DNA of 64,000 nucleotides from Plotosus lineatus (lineage: Eukaryota; Chordata; Actinopteri; Siluriformes; Plotosidae): positions 53,664,996 to 53,728,995 of the forward strand of contig CM045732.1 of the NCBI GenBank assembly GCA_024760905.1. The letters run 5' to 3'. The translations under genes were made by a program, and so were the position numbers. This document shows, piece by piece, positions 11,401-23,800 of this stretch (position 1 is its first letter; every line of letters starts with the position of its first letter). The notes under the pieces were generated by a model. That model worked only from the letters and a program-made list of their open reading frames with translations, searched no databases and was not told where the DNA came from.

Positions 11401-13230
11401 ATTTTCACACCTTGAAAGTCATTTCGTAACTGATTTACACACTGGGACTTTTTTTTTTTTTTAATGGAACATTTCTAAGATTGAAAGCAGAAATGACTAC
11501 AGGTAAAGTTTTGTACAAATTTTCCGTAGTTTCTCTGTATGTGCTGATGTGTTTGTTCTAGTTTGTCTTTCAAGGGAAAGCTGTTTTGGTTAAAATGGGA
11601 CATGTTTTAAGGACAAAAAAAAAAAAAGGGCCGGTGTAGGAATAGAAATAATGTAAGTCAGGTTTAATATTTGACTCAGCTGCTGGCCAAGGGCAAACCA
11701 TATGCATTTTGAAGTTTAAGGAGAACTTTACCTTTTCTACTGTCATAGATTCTCCGATCTAAGCATTCTCCTCGTGTAGTCTCTTCTAAAAACAGGATGC
11801 ATCCCGTTCAGTCCCCTGTGACTACACAGCTGCTGAACTGCTTCACACAGAGGAAACTGATTTGTGCAGCACAAACGTTTGTAGTGCTGCTGACACAGCT
11901 GTTATTACCAAGTGCTTAATTCACTTGTAGAGCGGTCCACCATTTTGATGCATGAACAAGTGAACGGGTCGACTACGAATTTCTCTTCCTGACACTAAAA
12001 CAGGGAAGCAATCTCACCGGACTTGATACTCCAGTGTCAATCAGTGTAAATAGCCAGTCAGGTTCTAATCAAGCTCGAAGCTGTGTCAGATGATGGTGTG
12101 TTGGAAGTGTTTGCCTCAATGATGGTAAATGTATGACAAAAGTGTAATACTGTACTATTGTATTGTTGACATTAATGGATTAATTAGACTGGTTGTAAGG
12201 ATGATTGCCATCTGTTTGGATTGGATTGTGTTTCTTCTGGCTATTCCCTTTTTCCAAAATCAACGGACTTGACCATTTGCTAATTGACTTTTCTAAATTG
12301 CTCTGAAGTCTGAGTCAGAACGGTTGGTTGTCTGTGTTGACTCTGATGGACTGGCGATCTTCAGAGTGTTCCCCACAAAGCCTATAACCCCCCCCCCCCC
12401 CCAGGTGACGTAGAAGGCGTGCAGTAAAGAAGAAGTAAAGAATTTCCAAATAGCTCCACACAACACATTTGAGTTTCACTTCCACCTCCCACAGCTGCAT
12501 GCAACCATTCAACCCTCTCTTATTTTTTATTAATTTGTGTGCATTTTAACCTAGTTGCAAAATATTTTTGAAACCAATACATCCTCATATTAACGTTCTC
12601 TGTCAAATACAACCTTCGCATGCTTTGTTCATCCTGTTTCAGTATGCCAGTCGAGCTTTAACATGCCTGTGTGTGCCTGAGCTTAAGGAAGTGGTCACTG
12701 TGGTCAAACATGTCTGAAACTGGGGTGGGGTTACACAACAAAAATGATGAGCGTATGATCTGTATTTAGATCATTCTGTCATTTATTGTAAGGTTGGGAG
12801 AACTGTTGACTGCTCATAAATATGGCGGAGCTATTAACATATCTCACTGATCTTGCAACTCACTTTTTCTTCAACCAGGATATCCTGGCATTCTGAAGTC
12901 TCCTTCAGGCACTGTGAGCAAATAATGTAGCTTGTATTTTATTCTTTGGGTGATACTTTAATTCATAACAAATTTATAATTGCCGTTAAATGCAATATCT
13001 TGAGCCAGTTGAGACTTTCACACCTTGCTCAAATGTTCAAAGCTGTTAAAAAATGTACAGAATGCGAATCACTGTGCTCCTGTTGCTCTGATATTCTAAT
13101 ATTAAGAATATTTCATTTATAACTACAGTTGTATGACAAAGGAAAAAAAAAACCCTCACAACCTGTAATTGGGGATGAAGTCATGCCCTGCATTCCCTGT
13201 AGCATTTTTCACAAGTAGCCGTTTGCAGGA
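11400..13230. other. Non-coding, possibly distal 3' UTR, no gene seen
   Basis: Unique-looking sequence with a poly-C run at about 12388-12402. No exon, RNA gene or clear mobile element was recognised. Confidence 0.35.
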
Positions 13231-13239
13231 AGTAAACTA

Positions 13240-13420
13240 TACTGAACAGCCTGCAGGCCCAGGGTGACATAGTGTGTAGAACATCTAACCTAACAGCAAC
13301 AACATCCTGGGTTTGTGTCCCAGGCTCATCAAAGTTATTTCTCCGTGAAGTTTGCATGTTTTTCCTGGCACTGTGTGGGTTTCTTCTCGCTGCTCCCTTT
13401 GAAGGTCCAAATGACGGTAT
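13240..13420 (+). repeat. Decayed dispersed fish retroposon, 5' part
   Basis: The word order 'catcctgggtttgtgtcccagg...agtttgcatgtttttcctggc...gtgtgggtttcttctc' matches a very common fish repeat. That repeat pairs a tRNA-like head with 'gcatgttctccc...gtgggtttcctcc'. Related copies are at 15655-15935, 16360-16620, 17695-18050 and 19612-19968. Confidence 0.5.
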
Positions 13421-13754
13421 ATTTTTCCCTTTGTTTGAAGACCTCAGTAATACGTATGCTTTGTCACCCATTACTAGTGTCACAGGTATTTAAAGCCTTG
13501 TTTGTTGCATGAATATGATATGAATATTTTACAGATTAAACTTCAGTATAATGGAGTGCAAGGTCAACTATTTGTGATTTGTTCATAAATAATTCGTAGA
13601 GGAGAAAGGTGGTACCAGTCAGAGGTCATGTCCACCAATTTGTTTCCAGTGTAAACAACACAACAATAATAAAACTGCCCGATTTAAAGCGCATGGTTGT
13701 TTGAAGAGCCCGAGTCTGAACCATGAATAGGGCTACAAACAAGACAATCTTACA

Positions 13755-14030
13755 ATCACTGGTTTGGCAAACCACTTTATCCTATTAGGGTCACGGGAAA
13801 GCTGGTGCCTATCTCAGCCCACATTGGGTGAAGGTGGGTACACCCTGAACAGCACGCTAGACAATCACAGGGCAACACACACACACATGCAAAGCCACAG
13901 TCACACCTGGGGAAATATGGAACAGACTTACTGGGCATGTCCTTGTACTGTGGGAGGAAACCGGAGTTCCTGGAGAAACCCACACACACAAGCACAGGGA
14001 GAACATCAAACACCGTACTGGACACATGTT
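13755..14030 (-). repeat. Decayed dispersed fish retroposon, antisense
   Basis: Antisense order: 'actttatcctattagggtcacgg' tail remnant, 'gtgggtacaccctg', 'tactgtgggaggaaaccgg', then 'gggagaacatcaaac'. This is the reverse of the family seen at 19612-19968. Confidence 0.55.
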
Positions 14031-14069
14031 TTAGTTGACAAGTGCCTCAAAACTTTAGCACTAGATTGA

Positions 14070-15640
14070 GGGTGCCCTTTGTAATTATCAAACAGAAAAA
14101 GGTTTTAGAAGGAACTGATGGAAAGAATGAGTTGATGCTTGTTTGTAAGTATAAAGGAGAGATAGATTAGATCTTGCAGCTGACTGAGGAGCACATAGAT
14201 CAGACAGATTCTGTGGTGTCTAATTGAAAGAGTGCTTTTTTTTTCTTGCTATTAAATAAGATTGAATACAAGAAGTGTTTACTAGTTCACAAATCATGGT
14301 TTGAAGACAATTTGTGGAATACTGTAGGTTCACTCGACAACTTGAGGTTGTGTCCTCGTAAGGAACAATTCCCCCCATAAGATAGCATTACATACTCTCT
14401 GTGCAGTTAACGGCATGAAATGTATCTCAGGCAGGGTGATGTTGGATGATGTCAGTTTCTTTGCCACAGGTTTGGTTCCATGAAGGAAGGCTACATTTTA
14501 TAAAGGACAGCTTTTTGTGCTTTATAAGCCGTATATAGTACACAGAATTGGCAGAGTGTGTAATGTAGCCGTGGGTGTCCTGTAATGTTTGCATTCCTAT
14601 CCCTGACCTTGGCCTTGCTCAGTTACAGATGTTCTCTGATGACACTGGCAATAGAATGGCGCAGACTTGAAAAAGAGTCAAGGCATGAAAGTCCACAGAA
14701 GGTCAGTGGCTGCTATCTTGATACTTTTTAAGGAAGAACATCTTTCTCTTCCTGTCTCTGAAATCTGCATACAGCCCGGTTTCAGTATTCTATTGCAGGA
14801 AATGTGAAAAGTGTCAGAAATGACAGACTAACTGCATCACTTCTGTATGACTTGTACACACCGTCTCATTCTCTTCTTACGGCCTTCACTTTGCACCTAG
14901 AAGAAATACTGTGCAAAGTAGTATCTCTAGTGGAATGTCTGGAATTCTGATGCAGGATTTCCTGGGGGGGAGGTTCATATGGAGAAAAAAAGAAAATGAA
15001 TCGGGAAGCCATAGAGAAGTTCCAGCATTGAAAAAAAAATACTACTGTATGGTCAAAGCTCAAGAAACCTGAACAGTGGACATCTGGAAAATATTTCAGT
15101 GTCTGTTCCTGCCACCTGTTGAATTGAAACACATAAACCAAATTTATAATACGGTAATGTTCTTAACCTGAAATGTACATGTATTGTTGTCCATGCCTCC
15201 ACGCCTAGGCTTTCTTTCTTCCTTTTAACTCTCAGGCCTTTATTATTATTCATCCTTTGAAATGTTTACAGAATATTCCACAGCCATGCATTCCTCAACC
15301 TGAAGCACTATATTCAGGCTACATATCCCCTTTGTTTGCAGTGAATATGACTCAAATCCTGGAATTTTGTGTGGTTGCTCACCCTGGTTAAAGGGCGTAA
15401 GCAATGGGAAGTTTCGTTTCAATGTGTGTAACATGCATTCACTGTTTGCTTGACCAGTTGCCGAGGAAACATACAGGACTGTTACTGCTTGCTTTGAGTG
15501 AGTAATTTACACCAGGCTTTGTGGATCAGTGCCATAGGTGGAAATTATTTTCTGTCTTTAAAGACAAATGTAAGTTCTACACTGTACATGATCGATGTCA
15601 GTAAAAACAATAACCACTAATAATCCTCCCAAGGCCAAAA
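14070..15640. other. Intergenic, no gene seen
   Basis: No supported exon, RNA gene or recognised mobile element. Frames of 60-90 codons here overlap on both strands and have no family resemblance. Confidence 0.4.
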
Positions 15641-15654
15641 ACCCCCATCTAATT

Positions 15655-15935
15655 GTTAGTACATAGGTGACGTAATGGTGTAGCCCATCTGCTTCAAAAG
15701 GAAAAAAAAAAGATCCTGGGTCTTCTGTGTGGAGTTTTTGCACTTTCTTCTCATGCTTAAGTGGTTTTCTTCTGTTCCAGATTGCCCCGTGGCATGAGTT
15801 TGAATGGTTATATGTGTGTTGGCCTTGGGTGGACTGGTTACCCGTTTACCCCAGCGTCCCAAAGAGTTGGCTCAGTTAGGCTCCAGCCTTGCCGTGACCC
15901 TAAAAGAATAAAGAGGTTTCGCAAATGAATAAACA
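15655..15935 (+). repeat. Decayed dispersed fish retroposon
   Basis: It contains a tRNA-like 'gtaatggtgtagcccatctg' head, 'gagtttttgcactttcttctca', 'gttccagattgccccgtgg' and 'ggctccagccttgccgtgacccta', and ends 'gcaaatgaataaac'. All are degenerate blocks of one common fish repeat. Confidence 0.5.
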
Positions 15936-16046
15936 AATGTTAGTAATTATTTTATGATAAAGTATAGATCTACTTGAAAATACTGTACAACATGTTATAG
16001 AAGAATGCATAAAATGTTTTATTTCACTTTGTTTTCCATGCACATG

Positions 16047-16350
16047 GGGCCGGTGGCGTACGGGTTAGGGTGCTGCACTCATGATCGGGAGGTTGTGTGT
16101 TCAAATCCCAGTTAGATCTCCACTGTGCTATGACTCCTGGGAAAGGTACTAACCACAAGTTTGCCTCTGTTCACCCAACAGTATAAATGAGTGCCAGTAA
16201 AAATATACTGGGAAGGAAACCTGCGATGGACTAGCGTCCCATCCAGGACGAGTTGTCACCATCCTAGTCGCTTCACGCTATGGAAACTGGGGATAAGCAT
16301 TGGTATGATGAGCCACTATGGCTCGGGCGTAAAAAGCCCAAAGGACTTTA
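16047..16350 (+). mobile_element. tRNA-derived SINE, second family, near full length
   Basis: The head is 'gggccggtggcgtacgggttagg' with a B-box-like 'gtgttcaaatccc'. The body reads 'cccaacagtataaatgagtg', 'atatactgggaaggaaacc' and 'gcgatggactagcgtccc'. The 3' part reads 'gggataagcattggtatgatg' and 'actatggctcgggcg'. A second, 3'-truncated copy lies at 31482-31690 and is about 90% alike by eye. Confidence 0.8.
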
Positions 16351-16359
16351 CCTTTTTTT

Positions 16360-16620
16360 CATGCACAGCGGTAAAGTGGTAAGCACTGTCACCTCACAAC
16401 TGTGGGCTTTTGCATGTTGTGCCTGTGCAGGTCCCCCCCCCCCACACACACACAGCACAAAGACATGCAGATTGGTCCAACTAGATACACTAACTTGCTC
16501 ATGTAAGTATGCTTGGTTGTATGTCTGCATTTTATCTCTAAAAGAGATGGGAGACCTGCCCAGGGTGTACCTGTTTCCAGAAGTTAGTATACATTTCAGT
16601 TTCCCTGAGACCCTGATGTG
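16360..16620 (+). repeat. Decayed dispersed fish retroposon
   Basis: It begins right after the SINE at 16047-16350 with 'cacagcggtaaagtggtaagc' (tRNA-like head). 'ttttgcatgttgtgcctg', a poly-C/(CA) patch and 'acatgcagattggtcc' follow. Diverged copy of the family at 17695-18050. Confidence 0.45.
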
Positions 16621-16712
16621 TACAAAGCATAGATAACAGGTGGTGAGAGGAACATGTGGGAATGTGTGTGAAACCTGTTGGATGTGGCTGAATATTGGGG
16701 AACAATCCCAAC

Positions 16713-16752
<40 letters not shown>
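16713..16752. repeat. (TG)n microsatellite
   Basis: Pure dinucleotide run of about 19 units. Confidence 0.9.
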
Positions 16753-16753
<1 letters not shown>

Positions 16754-16759
16754 TACTTA

Positions 16760-17690
16760 TGACATACTTCAAGGTCCCGCCTTTAAAAAAATGAAGTGTA
16801 GACGATCATAAAGTTGTAAGTTCAAATTCCAGTATCACCAAATATCACTTTTCGGCCAATGAAGAATCTCTGCTTTGGTCAGTTGTGACTCTGCCAGATG
16901 ATTGTCTATCTTTTGTCCTCGTTATCTGAATTCAATTGCAATACACTGGTGATCTGCTCAGCTTTCATTTTGAAATCTTTCCTGATACAGTCGGAATATA
17001 GTTTTTCTACCTCATACCATTACTGGGGGAAATAGACAGTGAATCATTTCCCCTCTCATACATTGGAACCCCTCTACTGCGTTTTCTTGCCTGTAGCTAT
17101 GGGATTCGTTATCTTTCTTTAGTTTTAAAGTATTTGTCCTCCATTGCTCATAAACACAACATAATGTTACTCTTCATTTGACATAGGAAGTGGTTTATAG
17201 TTAGCTCTCTTCCTGTTGTGGTTCAGAAGTCTGAATGGAGCCATCTGTGTTCGCCAAATTCATGCATTCGGCAGGAATGGAGAGTGCTTACTTGTGGATT
17301 CTAATGAATTAGAGCCCATTTTCCCGTAGATAAACTGGCTGAATATCCATTTTAGGGTCCAGCCAAATGACATCTGTGTCATTTACAGTAACCAAGACAA
17401 ACAAACGGAAAAAAAAACAAGCTATGACTATGTTCCATATGGCTTTTGATGGGACTTTAGAAGAATTTGTTTAGAATTTTCAAAATCTGTGAAAGAAAGC
17501 ACCGGGGATGGGAAGTTTACATTTGGATAAAATCTATTAAATGCATCTTAGTAGTAACCCTTTATTTAGCAAGGCAACTTTTATTGTGACATCTACCTAG
17601 CACTAATTCATTATTATCTATCAGCAAATTGTTAGTACACTTAATAATGTAAGACATTAGGGTTTAAATTGTTGTTAATTAAATACATTA
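16760..17690. other. Intergenic, no gene seen
   Basis: AT-rich, no recognised feature. Confidence 0.4.
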
Positions 17691-17694
17691 GTTA

Positions 17695-17847
17695 AACTAA
17701 CAAGAAGGTCCTGGGTTCAAGTCCTGGGCTTCAATGTAGAGGTTGCATGTTCTCCCATGCTTGCTTTTGTTGCCTCAGGGTACTACAGCTTCTACAGTCC
17801 TAAGACATGCACATTAGGCTAATTGGCTGTTCCAAATTGCCCCAAGG

Positions 17848-17918
<71 letters not shown>

Positions 17919-18050
17919 CACGCACACTGTGATGGTCCACTGAATTGTCCAGGGTGTTACACACACATTCTCTGCCGCCACACACTATTTTGATCAGTGT
18001 GAAAGCCGTCACTCAACCCTAATAGGATCAAATGCTTTGGCAAACAAGTG
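17695..18050 (+). repeat. Dispersed fish retroposon with internal (TG)n
   Basis: The order is 'tcctgggttcaagtcctggg', 'ggttgcatgttctcccatgc', 'cctaagacatgcacattagg', 'ctaattggctgttccaaattg', then an expanded (TG)n(CG)n array at 17850-17925, then 'tgtccagggtgttac'. The microsatellite sits where this family normally carries a short gtgtgtg tract. Confidence 0.6.
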
Positions 18051-18905
18051 AGTGATAAACGAAATGTTTTTTTTAATCAATGAATAATTTGAGATAATCT
18101 ATCTTGTACGTTTACTTGTGCATTTTTACGTTTATTTATACTTTTCTTCACGTACTTCAAATTTATATTTACTTAAGTGAGTAATTGCAGTTATTTGAGT
18201 TAAAGAGTTTATATTTACCTGATTTGTCTGACTTATTTTTCTTTGTGTACTACCATTGCAAAGCGTTGCATATGTAGATAACTACCCCGTTTTCTAAATT
18301 ATTTGGATACCTCTCAAAATGACCCCAACAACGAAGACATACTTGTTTAGTATGCGGTAAATACAGTAAATGTCCCTGCTTTCTGGGTCATTATTTGCAC
18401 TATTGCAAGCATTTGGCCTTGTTGTCTGTGTGTGCAAACAGAACAAGAGCTGATTTATATTTGCTGTACAATGCCAATAGTCTTCCGCAAAGAGCTCAGT
18501 AGGAACAGCTGCAGCAGATAGGGCGGGAGGCTTGGCTCTTTGCTCTGGTACTGAGGACGCAAAGGGAGAAGGTTCCAACTGGGAGCAATTGTCTTCAGTA
18601 TGATATTGAAATGCTGAGCCAGTTTGGCGAGTGACTTGAGAAAAGACAGCTCTCTGTTGCCAAGCACTGATGAAGTGTAAGTGAATACATTTATTCTGAC
18701 AGATTTGAGACACATTTACTTGTAATTCATAAATATGTTTCTCTATGTCTTATTGATGTGCCTTATTAATATTTGATAAGTTAAAAAGGACAATAAACAA
18801 ATGCTGTTTATTAAAAAAAAAAAAAAAGAGTATTGATTAATTCGACAAACATTATGTTTATTTCAGTGACCCAAAATTATCAGAAGACATAAACCAGAAG
18901 TTCAA
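18050..18905. other. Intergenic, no gene seen
   Basis: AT-rich. A 139-codon minus frame (18713-18294) has no recognisable family features. Confidence 0.4.
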
Positions 18906-18907
18906 AA

Positions 18908-19175
18908 GGTCCACCCATCCATTCTCGACTGTAAGTATCCATTAGGGTTTTGGGGAAAGCCGGAGTCAATAGCAGCTGACTTCAGGCAAGAGGTAGAGTC
19001 CACTCTGGACAGGTCAACAATCTTTATTCAGGTCTATTACATACAACTATTCACATCTATGGGCCTGTTGACCTACTCTGCATGTCTTTTCACATTTAGA
19101 GAAACTGGAGGTCTCAGAGAAAACCCACATTAACAGAGAAAACATAAGAACACACAGAAAGGTGTCAGACAGCCA
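18908..19175 (-). repeat. Decayed dispersed fish retroposon, antisense
   Basis: The antisense tail 'cccatccattctcgactgtaag' is followed by a weak match to 'ttagggttttggggaaagcc' and 'tagagtccactctggacagg'. Then comes 'gtctcagagaaaacccaca'. Low-identity copy. Confidence 0.45.
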
Positions 19176-19217
19176 TGCAGTTCAAACCTAGAACATTCCT
19201 TCTATGACTTTATGATG

Positions 19218-19541
19218 TGGCAGTGGTGGCCCGGTGGTAAGGTGCTGGATCACTGATCCTAAGGTTGGGGGTTCAAGCCCCACTCTCAATGAGTTGTCAC
19301 TGGCCCCCCAGTGCAGATAACTGGGTTATCAAAGGTCGGCGCTGTCTCCCATTGTCTATGTTGAAAGGTTGTAAAAGAACCATTGCTGACTTTCGACAAG
19401 AGTAGGCTACATACCCGTCAGTGTGTTGATGGCCTGGCGAGCTGTCCAGGGTGTACTCTGCCCTTGCCTGGAGTTGGCTGGGATGGGCGCCAGCCTCCCC
19501 ACGACCCTAATTAGGATTAAGCGGTTACAGAAAATGAATGG
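19218..19541 (+). mobile_element. tRNA-derived SINE type B, complete, with TSD
   Basis: The head and body are the same as in type A copies ('gatcctaaggttggggg', 'actgggttatcaaagg', 'aagaaccattgctgactttc'). After 'agtgtgttgatggcctggcga' it diverges to 'tgtccagggtgtactctgcc', 'gccagcctccccacgaccc', 'taattaggattaagcggtta' and 'cagaaaatgaatg'. It is flanked by a perfect 14-bp target-site duplication, atgactttatgatg, at 19204-19217 and 19542-19555. Confidence 0.92.
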
Positions 19542-19611
19542 ATGACTTTATGATGCCAGTCACTGCACCACTGTGTGAATTTTTTCTAAAGTAAATGTTT
19601 TTCCAATTAGG

Positions 19612-19968
19612 AAAATTGAGCTGCACAATGGTGCTGCAGGTAACACTGCTACCTCACTGTTCTAGGGTCTCTTATCCATGTGACATTTCACATGTTTGCT
19701 CCATGTCCATGTAGGATTCCTGCAGGTACTCCAGTTTCCTCGCACCTCCAAAAAACATGGCAATACATGGATTGATTGGTCTAAACTTCCCAGAGTTGTG
19801 AGAGAATATATGGTGTTGTGTATGTTTCATGTTCTGCAATGAATTAACTGTCTATTCAGGATGTGTCCTTGTCAGGGTGTGTATACAAAGTTCACAGGAA
19901 AGGCTTGGTTTCCTTTGTGACTCTGAATCTCTCACTAGATAAAGCTGTTAATAAAGATGAATGAATGA
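19612..19968 (+). repeat. Dispersed fish retroposon, full-length but diverged
   Basis: It runs from 'tgcacaatggtgctgcagg' through 'catgtttgctccatgtcc' and 'aggtactccagtttcctcg' to an 'ataaagctgttaataaagatgaatgaatga'-like end (19935-19968). That end is a worn type-B tail, so this larger repeat and the type-B SINE appear to share their 3' ends. Confidence 0.6.
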
Positions 19969-19969
19969 C

Positions 19970-22900
19970 ATAAGCAGTGTTTAATGCAATTTTAACACTG
20001 CTGTTGCAAGGAAAACTAAAATGAAAAGATATTTGCTTAAATTTTCAGTTTAATCAGCATGTTGTGTCATTATTTGATTATGAAACTCAGACACTTTGAT
20101 AAAGAATGCATCATATCAAGTTGATAGTTTGACCAGCTTCTCTTCAAGGATGTCTCCTCATGCCGGCATGAATAGTTACTCTTATTTCTTTGAGTGTACA
20201 TATTTGTGTACTGCCCCCCAAAACAGTGTAATAACAACAACAAATCTTTTAGATATGAATGCTACACAAATGACAGCGACTGGTGAAGAAACAGCCACCA
20301 CATTGTGCAGATTGACTTGCTTCCCCATCTGCAATTTTAAATACTGTATGAGCATTCCTTTCTAAGCCACCATATTCGTTTGGCCGGGTTGTTTTGCTAA
20401 TATAATTTATAACTGCTGTCTGATTTTGCTTCTCCAATGTGCACAAAACATACATACGCAGACATGCACGCCTGCACCCTCATACATGAGGCCACCTGCG
20501 TTCAAGTTATCTGTGAAAATGTCTGTGGAACATCTGTTTTGGAATCTGAGCCTATTTTTAATCACCTAATTCTCATTTCTATTTCGGAGACTGTGGTATA
20601 AATCGGGAGTGTGATGAGGTCGGCCTTTTCTACAGCATTCTTTCTAAACTAAACAATGACTGCGCTGTGCTCAGACTTGAAGTGTGAAATGGCTGATCAT
20701 GGCCCCTACACTGTTTGTCGTCTCATAAAGGATAAAGCCACGTGTGAGATGTCTGATCACAGATAATTAAAGTGAGGGATGTTTTTACTGCACTGACCTG
20801 TAGATGATTGTGACAATTACCGAGATTTATTTGTTAAGTCACTACAGTATTCTCAGCATGGAAATTCGGCAGTGTGTCCACCCTGCTGAGTCAGCACACT
20901 TTGCTTTGCCTGCAATTGTGTCAGATCCTTGGCATGTTGTGTGTCCCCCCTTTCTACATTGGCTGAACTAGCTTGTTAAGAGTGCTGCACTTCCACGTCA
21001 ACAATGACTCTGTGTCACAAACTGATTTGTGCAATATGGATGGGGTCGATGAGTGTGCCTGAGAGATAACCTCACTGAAATGGAATTTTGTTTTGGACCG
21101 TAACAACATTGTTATTGCTGACAGCTCTGTGACTACTCTGTGATTCACTAGTGAACAGTGTCTCACTACATCTGTTTGTGTGTGAAGGCATATAACACCC
21201 AGCAGTTATCAGTCCGTTAAAAAGCATGAGAGAAATACTCCACTGTCCACCAATCAACAGCACAGATGGTCTGTGATGTAAAACATTATAATCCTAGAGG
21301 ATTGAATCACTCCCATGCTGTCCCTTCAATGTATTTTATATTAAATACTGTATAAACGTTCAATAATGAATAGCCGATAAAGTTTTACCAGCAAATCCCA
21401 CCTCTCCAGCTTATTGTCTCTCATTACAATGTTTTATATGTTGTTTTGGTTCTGGTTCTGTTTAGAATAACAATAACATGAACACAAGAAATGATTTCGC
21501 AAATGCACGATAACTTCGCAATGCAACATCAATTTGTAGAAAGTGAAAAATGTCAGAGATCAAATCTTATGCCATCACATCAAGATGGCCGTTTTTTTTT
21601 TTCAAATGTCACTGCACCCAGTGCGGGGGTTATTGATACTTGTGTACATCAGTTAGTAAATGTTTTCTTTTTACTTCCCAGGGATAACAATGTGTTTTAT
21701 GTTTATTTTTTATGTGTGTTAAGTGAATGGGCTCCTTTAAGCAGGTAGCTTTTTATTTATTCATTTATTTTTGTGTTAGCATGAGAACCCTTTAAACACT
21801 TCTTGGCTCTATATACTCCAATCACCAGTGTCCTACTTGCCTATAATTGTTCCAATATTCCTGCAGAAATGGACATTCCTGTGCTAATATTTCACAGCAG
21901 TAGCTCCGAATATTCAGAATGTTCAACAGTCATCAGTTCTTATCAAATGACCTTCAGGGCAAATTTCTCTCACCTAGAGATCAATGCCCCAAGCAAGTCA
22001 AAATCAAAAACACATGATTTTCTCTACATGCTACAATCGATATCACTGTCAACTTTAGCTTGTTGGCATTTCTGAGTAACCTCTAATCTCTTTCAACGAA
22101 GCTTCAAAGAGAGGAAGTGTGGGTTTCCCTTAGTAACTGTTGTCAAGGAAGTCAGTTGTAATGGGGGTTACAAGCATCATATCTGAACTACAATCAGATC
22201 TTTTCAAATAAAGGATTCAGAGTTAAGACACTTTAAAAAGAGTAAGACCTTTGGACTTTAGGATCATTTAAAAATAATGTCCAAATGATTTGTTCAAATA
22301 ATGCTATGGATATACAGTACTTAAACGCACACATATTTACATGGGGAAAATACTGTTCTACAAAAATAAGAGTTTAAATCATGCATGCCATCTGTCAGTT
22401 ATGGGGAATACATGGGGGAAGTATTTAATATGTTCACTTGTTTATATTGAGTATCCTGTTTAATATAGACACATTTCCTATTTATGTAGAGCTTCTCAAG
22501 GAACATTATTTCCACATTAGCTGTCCTCGCCAAAGCAGAAAGAAATAAGAATACTGTATTATTATACTAAAGATAGTAAGCAATAAAACCTTGTGTGCAA
22601 GTGTCTGAGCTGGCAGTGTAAAATCCTGCCCGTAATATTGTGATCAGCATAACTCTCGAAATTAAATGTGGCCTTTTGATAAGCTGTGTGCAGCTTACAC
22701 TGCAATGTTTTGTTACTGTGTAAGATATAATCATTTAAGTAATGGTGAACCATTGAGCCATTTCTCTGAAGGTTTACAAAATTCATTTTTACATATTTTT
22801 ATTAGCTTTTTGTAACTTTATAAAAAAAATTTTGAAACCTGAAACTCCTTTATTTTCTGAATGAGGAATGAGCACCAATTTTTGGGGTGTACTATTGGGT

Positions 22901-23340
22901 AGGCTTTATAAAGAAGTGTAGTTTATGGAACTCATTATGTTTCCTTTCTTCATTTAGTTCCCACTTCTGCATCATATGAGCCAGAATGGCTTTAAAAAAA
23001 CAAAACATGACGTAATGGAAAAAAAATTAAATGATTTTATTATTTTTTTAATATACTGTATGTTTTTCAGATTCTTCATTAGTGCTTTGTATACGCATGG
23101 CCCAAATAATTATCAGTTTATCACTTATTTAGTGTCTGAAGAAAATCTAATAGCATTAATCAGATCAATGGCGTGTTGTATTATATGGGTCTGTCAGAGG
23201 ACCAGTGACATCATTCAGAGCAGATGGTTCTACTTGGGGTTTAAGGGGTTTCACCCGAGCAGCTTGTGTAATGTCACTCTGGGGCACAAAGTGGCTGATG
23301 TGTACTTACAAGCTGCTGACTGGCATCTCCACTTCAGGGA
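19970..23340. other. Intergenic, no gene seen
   Basis: 3.4 kb of mostly AT-rich sequence without a supportable exon. Small open frames (at most 122 codons) show no family resemblance. No recognised mobile element. Confidence 0.4.
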
Positions 23341-23342
23341 AT

Positions 23343-23470
23343 AGGGGTGCAATGGGTACTGTTGTCATCTCACGGGTCCAGGGTCCCTGCACTGATCTCG
23401 AGCTCGGGGTACTGCCCCTGCTGTTGCATGTTCTTCTGTGGGGTTTCTCCAGGTAAGTGAAGTTGTACTT
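23343..23470 (+). repeat. Decayed dispersed fish retroposon, 5' fragment
   Basis: It contains 'ggggtgcaatgggtactgttg' and 'gtcccctgcactgatctcgagc'-like blocks, and 'tgcatgttcttctgtggggtttctcc', the head-plus-'gtgggtttctcc' signature of the family at 19612-19968. Confidence 0.4.
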
Positions 23471-23800
23471 ACTGAATGAATGAATTGCAATTAACTTGTA
23501 CTGAGACAGAATGTGGCCAAGTATTACTGACATTAAACACTCCTGGCATACTAATTAATTTTTCGAAGAGTTTTCCTTAAAGTTTTTCCAAGTATGTTAA
23601 CATCTGACTGTCACTACCCTATGTGCACCATTCCCGAAATGTGACTACAATATTGAAATCAAACTTAACCAAATAGGCTAAGAATGTAATGTAATTATAC
23701 TATATGTTGTATCATTTAAATTTTCCCTCTCTAGAATTGAGGGGCCTCGACAAAACCTGTTCAAGCCTGACAATGCCCTGTACATTGTTGTGTACATTGT

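Noticed and set aside
18294..18713. 139-codon minus-strand open frame
   Set aside because: No family resemblance, no promoter or splice context, and an overlapping second frame on the same strand.
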